Positions 56,601-64,000 of a stretch of 64,000 bases of DNA are shown piece after piece. The position numbers and the translations under genes are program-made. The first letter of the stretch is position 1, and every line of letters begins with the position of its first letter. Under the pieces are notes generated by a model. The model saw only the letters and a list, made by a program, of their open reading frames with translations, ran no database searches and was not told the DNA's origin. This stretch comes from Megalonaias nervosa (taxonomy: Eukaryota > Mollusca > Bivalvia > Unionida > Unionidae), in assembly GCA_016617855.1 (NCBI GenBank), contig JAECUM010003303.1, positions 1-64,000 on the forward strand, written 5' to 3'.

Positions 56601-59600
56601 TCATCACTTCACACTGCTGTGAATGATCAATTCATGGCCTTCTAGCAGTATGGGGTTTGAGGGACATGCAGTTAAACTGCCTGCTCTGTCAGTACTGACA
56701 CAGATGGAGAGAGTCAGACCCAAAGATCCTAGAAGGGAAGAGAACCATTCTTACCCTCCAGGCGTGGTGACTACCAGTGACAGTTCTGTCACTCCCCATA
56801 AGGAGTCACAGAAAGTTAACACCCCTATTACCTACCATGCCATCATCGAGAAGATTCCAGTGCAGCTAGTCCTGCCTTTCAAGAGCAGGATGATGTCTTC
56901 TCTATTTTGGCCAAATCTGCTGAGTTTGCTGAGAACTATGAGGAGAGGATCCACCTTCCCCCTTTAAGGTCTTCTGCCTTCTCCCACTTGGTTCACCAGG
57001 TGTTGGGAGAGAAACAGGTCTGGGGTTTTTTATATGACATAAATCCTTTGGTTTAGGGGATACTAAAATCCTCACCAGTTTGGATAGGCTCTCAGTGCTG
57101 CTTGAAAGTCAGATCTATTGCTTCCTCATCTACCATGTTCAAGGAGTTTTCACAAAGGTTTGCTGAATGTCAGGAATTTGCCAGGCAACATAAAGGGTTG
57201 GTTAGTAACACCTTCTATGCAGAGACCTCTGAGTTCAAGATCTAGTTTTAAGGAAGACTTCTCTTCCTGACCAATCAGTTCCCCATCCTTGGACACTAGA
57301 ACTTTGCAAGTGTGAGTTTGATGGGGTCATGGGCCTGCCTCCTCTCTGTTAAGACATTAGAGGCATTGGAGTCAAAAACGAGCTTGATTGTTGCCATAGC
57401 CTTGCTTGCTGACCTATTCTCTTTTTCTGTGTTCAGTCTATTGAATAAGGACTCCATATGTCCTGTTGCTGTGCAACTCTTATTAGAATCAGTTGCCAAG
57501 ACATCCAGGCACTTTGTCCATGACCATGGCACTTTCAGTCAAGTTACTACACTTCAGCAGAGACATTGCACTGGAAACTTCAAATGTCTTGCTAGTTCAA
57601 AACATGAACCTGCTTAGGACTGCTCATCTGCAGGCAGATACAATATTTGAAGTGTTATCCCTTCTGTTGCTTCCCAGGATCGAGTAGATCATCAACATTG
57701 GTCCCCAGCTTCAGCTTCAGGTCTGTCTATACTCACCAGGAAGCTATTCTGATGAGTTAAGTCATTTTGTGTAGTATAAGTTATAGAAGAGGATGCAGCT
57801 GCAACAGTTCAGTAAGCAGCCCATTTCCAGGCCCCTCCACTTTCATCCATGAGATCCAGCAGCAGATTCCTCTTCTTCCAACCCAGGGTGAAGGAGTAAT
57901 AAGGACTCTGTACCTCTCATGCAGTACATTCCTCTTCATTCAGCACCAGAAGGTGCCTGGTTCTGCTTCTTTTTCATAGGTCTAGTCAGGCATCACAGGA
58001 GATTGGTGGGTCCTTTCTGTAGTCAAGGTGGATTTTGATTGATTGAATTCCATCTTTTCAAGGAACTATAATCTGTTTCATCAGTCACACATCCCCAAAG
58101 TAAAGGAAGAGGTGTGCACATATGCGAAGGGTGCAGTAGAGAGGATACATAACTTCAGTCTCCAGTCTTCTACTCCCAGTTTGTCTAGTATCCAAAAAGG
58201 GCAAATTTGTGTACCACCCAGAAAGGATATAATTTTTGCTGTTTTGAGGACTCTTCAGGATAAGACTTCATAGTTGACCAGACTTGACCTTTCCCTTCTG
58301 GGGACTTTGAACTACATGGTGGAACTTAAGTTACCCTAGATAAGATATATTTATATCCTCTCCAATTTATCCTTTTGGCAACCTGGTAACCACAAAAGGA
58401 TTCTATGTCAGATTTTTAATACTATCAGAATTAGTGGCTCAGTCAAGACAGATACATGAATGGAGTTCCTTTAAATGCCCCTAAAACCCACATATATCTG
58501 TTTAGAATGATAAGATGGTATATCTGGCTTGAATAAAGGTTTTCCATGTTACAGGAGGGTAAGCTTCATGATAATGATAGGTAAATATTACCTAATTAAA
58601 ATTAGTTCAACCCCACCCGATCCCAAACTACATTTTCAGTAAACTTTTAGCTCATAATAAAATTGTTAAGTTTTTTTTACATTCTGTTTTTGTTGTGTTG
58701 AGACTGCACAGACATGTATCCATCACATTTTCCATTGTGATTTCTGATTTTAAAGCCATATAAAATTAAGCAATTAAACTTGGTATATTTGTATGTTGTC
58801 ACTTGAAAGTACATTGCATATTACATTGGAGGTCTGATTTTCATGGTCAAGGTAACAGCTCAGTATTATATATATTCATCACACTTTCCTTCACTAAAAG
58901 GAATACCAAACTGGGAGTCCAATCTTTAAGGTCTCGGTCACATCCACTATTATAAGTGACAACTTTCTGACTTTAGAGCTGTGTAAGACAATGGATGAAT
59001 CTAGGTATACTTGTATATTTTGTCACTAGAAGATGTGTTGCACTATAATTTGTGGTATTTATCTTCAAGTTCATGTTCACAGTTCCATATTTTACAAATT
59101 CATTTTTTTTATGCTTTGTATCATAAATGCCGTTTGAGTTATAGTGATAAAACATGGCACCCTTCTGCTTCTTAGTTTGATGGTATCCTGTTTATCACAG
59201 TCAAGGTTTTATGTTCATGGTTAAGTTCACTCTTCTGGGTTGTTTCCTCCACTTTTCTGTGTATTTTATCAAATGCCCTTTGAGAGAAGGCAATGAAACA
59301 CTCCCTGTCTTTCCAAGAATTTTACAGGTGTATTTTAAAGGCCATAGTCAGATTTCATTATAGTGAGCTTCTGTTTTCACCATGGTAGATTTGGGGGTGG
59401 GGGAATAATGTCACTGTATTTGCTTCTTAAATATAGAATGCTAATAGTATACTTGTATATATGTTGCAGGATGTGAGGATATCATCGCAGATAGCATCAC
59501 TCTTGAAAATGTTGTTTCCATTTTAAACTGGAGCTCAGAACCACATGGTTCCAAGTGGGTGTTGCGACAAGCCCTACATTTCTTGCGTGAAGAGTTCATT

Positions 59601-59678
59601 CAGGTGGCCAACTCTCCAGTGTTGTTTGAACTGAACAAGGTGCATCTTATCGAAACACTCAGCTCAGATTTCCTGCAG
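49496..59678 (+). CDS. BTBD7: BTBD7, BTB/POZ and BACK domain protein (first two coding exons; continues past the right edge)
   Basis: BTBD7 is a cytoplasmic/nuclear BTB protein that in vertebrates promotes cleft formation and E-cadherin changes in branching epithelia. The start is the ATG at 49547; MGANAS is the conserved BTBD7 N terminus and a plausible N-myristoylation signal (G2, S6). Residues 41-64 are strongly basic. BTB domain 1 covers about 120-215 (TDVDLIYKGACFPAHHALLS) and BTB domain 2 about 230-375 (PCHKAILAARSPFFRNLL). Exon 59470-59678 carries the start of the BACK domain (GSKWVLRQALHFLREEF). The join is phase 1 and the second exon ends in phase 0 after SSDFLQ, as in vertebrate BTBD7. 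The 8.8-kb intron contains a fresh SINE and a decayed DIRS-like element. The exon starts at an acceptor (49495), so an upstream leader exon is missing from my annotation. Confidence 0.95.
50929..51186 (-). mobile_element. SINE family A, full length, young, with 12-bp target duplication, in the BTBD7 intron
   Basis: Nearly identical to 30758-31008 over its whole length, with a longer (GTT)n. TAGCAAATTTTG flanks both ends exactly (50917-50928, 51187-51198). It inserted 241 bp after the BTBD7 donor site. The open frame at 50949-51215 is the SINE read antisense and is not a gene. Confidence 0.93.
51199..52702. other. BTBD7 intron, segment without gene signals
   Basis: AT-rich, small chance ORFs only. 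Confidence 0.5.
52703..52805. mobile_element. Foldback MITE (~103 bp)
   Basis: The left arm AGTAAAACCTGTCTTGAAAG and the right arm (inverted CAGTAGAACCTGTCTTGAAA) are terminal inverted repeats; TA follows the right end. The ends suggest a Tc1/mariner-pogo superfamily. Confidence 0.7.
53180..53560 (+). other. Unassigned open stretch, possibly the 5' part of the DIRS-like element
   Basis: GC-richer than its surroundings, with overlapping open frames (53231-53440, 53250-53543) rich in P, S and R (LPPPDKRGRSIPPSETVAVP). Composition and orientation fit the element at 56.5-58.4 kb, but no motif proves it. Confidence 0.25.
54854..54966. repeat. 57-bp direct tandem duplication
   Basis: 'cagttagcagccttaaaaaa' through 'ctttcttgttggctg' occurs twice head to tail, 57 bp apart, with one difference (gacctttc/gaactttc). 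Confidence 0.9.
55260..55355 (+). other. Possible orphan coding exon with PIP-box-like N terminus, inside the BTBD7 intron
   Basis: ATG at 55260 opens 32 codons beginning MAQKSIFSFLSKPQK and ending in a basic KKQK before GTTAGT, a usable donor in phase 0. QKSIFSFL resembles a PCNA-interacting peptide (QxxIxxFF), as at the N termini of UNG2, MSH6 and DNA ligase I, but also the start of many hAT transposases. No continuation exon was found in the next kilobase. It may be an exon of a nested gene, a retained fragment of a transposon, or chance. Confidence 0.25.
56560..58360 (+). pseudogene. Decayed DIRS/Ngaro-like retroelement (gag-like and start of reverse transcriptase)
   Basis: GC-richer than the flanks. 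In changing frames it shows LLESVAKTSRHFVHDHGTFS and QVTTLQQRH, LLRTAHLQADTIFE (gag-like ends of Ngaro elements usually read 'LRTAPF..ALF'), then GDWWVLSVVK, KGAVERIH and LDLSLLGTLNYMVELKL, which follow the 'DPWVLSVI', 'KGAIE' and 'DLSxLN' order of the DIRS-type RT entry region. Stops and frame changes are frequent, and the RT catalytic and later domains are not seen. It lies in the BTBD7 intron, same strand. Confidence 0.45.
58361..59469. other. BTBD7 intron, segment with worn tandem units
   Basis: Phrases such as 'aacttggtatatttgtatg', 'atggtcaaggtaaca' and 'cactttccttcac' recur loosely (58780-59300), as in the diverged array families elsewhere in the window. Confidence 0.45.
59470..59678 (+). 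CDS. BTBD7: BTBD7 second coding exon (BACK domain)
   Basis: Acceptor ATGTTGCAG, donor CAG/GTAATT. It reads CEDIIADSITLENVVSILNW then SSEPHGSKWV, matching vertebrate BTBD7 nearly residue for residue in the centre. Phase 1 in, phase 0 out. Confidence 0.95.
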
Positions 59679-61844
59679 GTAATTTATCACGACAATTGGC
59701 ACACTTGTTTTAACCTTGCTCTAAATAGGGATGCACAGATGGCATAGAAATGATAACTAATGGTAAATATGAGAAGAAAAAGATTAAAAATGAGAAGAGA
59801 CACCACTCAAGAGGAAGAGAAGATTTGCATGGTTTCCAGTTAAAATAAATATAAATTGCTTGTATTGGACAAAATATTTCATCTAAATGGCCCACGTATT
59901 TTTAGTACATGAAAGTACTATTTTAAAAGGAGATTCAGATTAAAAATAGTTCTAACAAGTTATTTAAAACATTATTTTTTTTTAGTTTACTTCATGTACA
60001 GTAGAATTTATTTGGATGAATACACATATAGAGGATGACTTGAATTCTACCAATCAGTTGCCTAGATTTATATACAGAGTTGGGGTATTAAAGGAGGATT
60101 TACTGAGTTGTCAGTTTGTCTTTGGTTGTGACAGTGAGCAGACCTCTGAGTAGATCCTTGATTGGTTTGCAACATGCCAGATTGTTTTATTAGTGAGACC
60201 TAAACTCACACCTGTACATTTACAAGGAACAAGTTTGGTATCTTGTTTTCAAGCTTAAAGAAAAGATTATCATGATAACAAATCTCAAATCCTGGCTAGG
60301 CCAACCAGCAGTGTAAGCTCAGCTAGCAGAAGCAGTAAATATTCTGCTTATTACCATAGACTGTGTATTATATTATTTGTATTTATCTTAAATGTGATAT
60401 ATGTTACACAAGGGTAAGCCTGCGTATCAATAATTGTGCAGTATGCTAAAATTATTGATCAAGTTGGAAGAAAAAAATATACATCTGGCAAAATTTCTGG
60501 TAATCAAAAAAGAGTTTGCTGTGCAAATTTTCTGCTGACTCGCCAGTATTCATAGCTTTTTCCCCATATGAGTGACCTCATATTTAACTATTTTAGTTTT
60601 CTGACATGTACACTAAAGAAATAACTTGATTTTAGCTCTGTTTAACACTCATTCAGAGCCTGAAAATTGCACTAGTCTGAGGTCCAGGACCAATTTTATT
60701 TAGCTGCGGATCAGTCATATGAAAGCCCTACTAGCCTGTCAGACCTTTAATGTTTCTTATCTGTTCCTATAAATTGAAGAAAATGTGCTGTTCAATCTTC
60801 AAAACATCAAAAAGGGTCATAAAAATGCACTGATGCAAGCTGAAGTTGAGCCATAGTGAGAGGCTGGTGTTTTAAAATATCACTGGAAATCTGCAAATTT
60901 AGTAATCAATATGCTGACTACCAGTCTAGGCTTGATAATTGTCAGTCAGATGTGTACCTGTTCTACACCATAGCTAAAATTAAGCATCAATAATAGTATC
61001 CGATTCTGTATGTTCTAGTTGCTAAGAGTTTGTTTAAGTATGGATTTACTGGTAGAAGGCAAAAATCAACCACAAAGAATTTGTCTGCTGCAAGACATGT
61101 ATCACTGCTGGGCATAAGAAACCCAGGTTGGAAAAATGATGACAAAAATATTTGGACTCCACAAGATCACTTGTAAAAGGCTTGGCCATGAGTTGAACAC
61201 AATGACCAGAGGTTGTTTATGATTTGTTTGGCATGTATGAAATACGCAGAGATAGCCAATCTTTCAGGCACTTTATCAAAGGCACATTCAATTTTATTTC
61301 AGGCCCACTAATAGCACAGGACGCAAGCTAAGAATATATTACTTGCACCATAAGGGTTATTTATAGTAAATAAACATAGACTTCTCAATCATCAAGACCA
61401 TGATTCCCTGAACATTTACAAGGCTGAATGCATAACCAGTTATTTACTACATCAGAGAGACCAGACTTAGTTGATTTCTGTCCTGATAAGACTAGTGTCC
61501 ACATACTGCTTTCTTCTGATCTTCTGAGAAAGCACAACATCTGACACACTCTGAGAGCCAAGGCAGTGTTCATCAGAGGCTGAGCAAACTGTCAGGTAGT
61601 CTGAGTTTTGTCTGACTTTTCCTATCCCACATTAGATATTTTGACAACAAAAAAGTCAAAAATTGGGTGGCAAAGGTCAGAAGACACTCGGGCTGTCTGC
61701 CAAGTGAATGGTTACCATTAGGGCTTCTGACTGTCTTTATGGGGTTTTTCTATCTGTTTCAGTGAATGAACTTTGAATGGCAAATGTGTTTTATTTTGTT
61801 TGGGAGTTTGTTATTTTTTTTAATAACTTGAAGTTTTATTTAAT
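59679..61844. other. BTBD7 intron 2, segment without gene signals
   Basis: AT-rich. No exon of BTBD7 was found here; the next one must be further right. No named repeat. Confidence 0.5.
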
Positions 61845-64000
61845 TACACCTCTCCCTCAATAACTCGTGCACATTGGGGTCCACAAACATAGACTGCACT
61901 ATAAACGAGGGCGCAAGTTACAGAGGGACCACTAAAAATTTTTAAAATCCTCTTTAGACATCAAGAAAACCACGTGGGGGGTTAGGGAATTGGGCTGTTA
62001 TATGACTGAATCCTCATTTTACAATCACATCGATAATAATTGTTAATAACATGCTTTTTCTAATGAAGTTGTTCGTTTTTCTGTATATGTGAAATATCGT
62101 TCCAACTGGTTTCAACAACCATTATGTGTACCCAAAAACATCTGTGTATTATGTCACTGCTTTTTGTTTTGTTGATTAGTCTGGTTCCTGGAGTGGTATT
62201 TGATAGCATAGGGGGCGGGGGCCAGTTTTTATGTACAAATTTATTGTCGCATGCACCTGCCTAATATAAAAATTCATTAAAAAAAAAATACATGAGTGAG
62301 GTCAAAAAGGTCCATATTTTTGGATAGATATTATGAAGCACAACATAATCATATCACACACTTGACCTGACAAGTCTACCGAAGTTCTTAGAATAAAAGG
62401 TTTATGCACCCCAACCCCTATTGTATACATGCATTTTCACATCCAAAGGCCATTTTTGACAGCATGTGGTGCTCACAGAGCAAACACAAGCCCTTTCCCT
62501 GGGTGATACTTTTGAAAAACATTGTCTACTAAATAGCTTGATGCAATTCAGAATAGTTGTCATCCAAGCCATTTTTGAGATATTCTGCTTGCCTTGAACC
62601 CATGTGTTTACTGCTATGGATGGCTAGCTCTACTTCCTAGCCAGCTATTGGTATTTCAGTGGCTACATACTGTGCAGTGACTATGGAAGGTGGACATGCC
62701 TCACATCAATTTCAAGAACAACACAAGCCTGAAACACCTAGTTCACAAATATATCCATCTCTTTAATTATACACAATAATAGCTCAGAAACTCAAACCAT
62801 ACCCTTAAGAAATTTGCCAGGGGCCAATATGTGAAACTGGACCATGCCACCATAACGCCAAGTCCGGAGTCAGAATAGCAGGGAACGAGACTAACTGTCG
62901 ATACACCACCAAACAAGATTCCTTTTTTTCAAAAACTAGCAACATTTATTTCGTGAGACAATTGTCTACGTCGAAACTCAATTTTGTATTGTTCAGTTAG
63001 TACAATATTGATGTCATGATTTCATTGAAGAAATAGTGAAACTTCTCATCATCCTTGAGGATATCTCTAAGTGCCAGTTCAGAAATTCTCTGAAATGCGC
63101 TTGCCCAAAATGGTCCGTATGTATGAAACCAAGCTCTTTGTTTTACGAAATATTCGTTTAGCTTGGTTGCCTTGCTATCTTTGATAACAGTTATGAATTA
63201 GTCAGTTAATTTAAGGTAGTTTAATTATGTTATATACACAGTAACATTTATAACAGTGTTTGATTGATCAACTGAAATGAGTTCACCCGACATACGACCA
63301 GGACCGTTAGATTTTAAGTATGTAGGATTTGCATGCCTTTTAACTTCTCTTTTATTCAACCTCATTTATTTGATTCAAAAGACATAATTAATTTGATAAT
63401 ACAGTGGAGGCCAGCTTTTAATTCAGTGCAACAATACAACAAATACTTCCACAAGTCAGTTATCAAAACACAGTCGGCACTTAATTAGGTTCTCAGAGTA
63501 ACGCTTGCGGACATAGCTGTTACGGTAGATTGACACATTTTACATTTAAATACACATTGCATTTATGATGATTACACCAAAGAGGAACTAAAAGATAGAA
63601 TTGAAACAAATTTCACTTAATAAAAATTGTTTAATTGGAATTTAAATATTAATGTACTGCCTACACTAGTCATAAGTTATATTTTCATTAATCGAAATTT
63701 CTTTGAATATCTTTAATTACAGTGTACTAAGAATGTCGTTTGGAAAGAAAATGTAACCAGTTATATCACTTCTTATTAATAGTTGATAATTTCAGAATGT
63801 TGATTAAAATTTTCAGGTCCTATCTACCGTTTTCGACCATAAAACGAGTGATATATCAACGTTTTAGTTACCAATTTTGATAGCGATTTTCTTCAAATTC
63901 AAGAAATAGGGATCAGTTTTGGGGGTATTTTCTGGTACAAAAAATGGGATCCACGCCTGACCCTGTGTTTTATAAGCGGGTTTGCGAGTTATCGAGGGAA
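61845..64000. mobile_element. Inverted-repeat DNA transposon cut by the right edge
   Basis: 'tctccctcaataactcg' at 61851-61867 and its inverse 'cgagttatcgagggaa' at 63985-64000 are matching terminal repeats. A subterminal 'gcgcaagttacagaggg' repeats the motif. No transposase ORF lies between, so it looks non-autonomous; the outer right end is outside the window. The style is close to the pogo-like elements at 14.7 and 43.5 kb. Confidence 0.5.

Overview
This is an AT-rich, intron-rich eukaryotic window. It has canonical GT/AG introns, single-exon fragments separated by kilobases, tRNA-derived SINEs, cut-and-paste transposons and degenerate tandem arrays. Gene content (MCM5, a COX8 subunit, BTBD7) shows an animal. 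The abundant diverged arrays with phrases such as 'ggtcaaggtcac' and 'gccatattggatgtca', together with DIRS-like and MULE elements, point to a lophotrochozoan, most likely a mollusc. That taxon is an inference from repeat style, not a proof.

Four protein genes are supported by exon joins whose splice sites and phases agree. (1) MCM5, minus strand: exons 1-5 run from 20228 down to 1549 and the rest lies beyond the left edge. (2) An uncharacterised PLD-like protein of 396 residues, plus strand, three coding exons between 21753 and 28000, arranged head to head with MCM5. (3) A two-exon COX8-like cytochrome c oxidase subunit of 73 residues, minus strand, 38687-39756. (4) BTBD7, plus strand: a large first coding exon (49547-50687) and the next exon (59470-59678), continuing beyond the right edge. 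The MCM5/PLD intergenic region carries two E2F-like sites and a CACGTG box just upstream of MCM5.

Layout: 1-20.2 kb is MCM5, whose introns hold SINEs, a 92-bp palindrome, a decayed hAT transposase, a 2-kb pogo-like element and an LTR-like unit. 20.2-28.8 kb is the divergent promoter and the PLD-like gene, whose introns hold a LINE end, long diverged tandem arrays, a TA microsatellite and a 54-bp minisatellite. 28.8-38.6 kb is intergenic repeat territory with arrays, SINEs with clear target duplications, a DIRS/Ngaro-type recombinase remnant and a hAT MITE. 38.7-39.8 kb is COX8. 40.6-46.6 kb is a nested transposon island: a MULE with PHD, FLYWCH and MULE transposase remnants, a C2H2 fragment, a pogo-like insertion with its empty paralogous site, and a hAT MITE. 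46.6-64 kb is BTBD7 and its introns, containing a fresh SINE, a foldback MITE, a decayed DIRS-like element and, at the right edge, another inverted-repeat element.

The host genes do not form one pathway: MCM5 acts in DNA replication, COX8 in respiration and BTBD7 in epithelial adhesion dynamics. The PLD-like gene is the least explained host gene. All calls are from reading the sequence and remembered family features; no database search was run.
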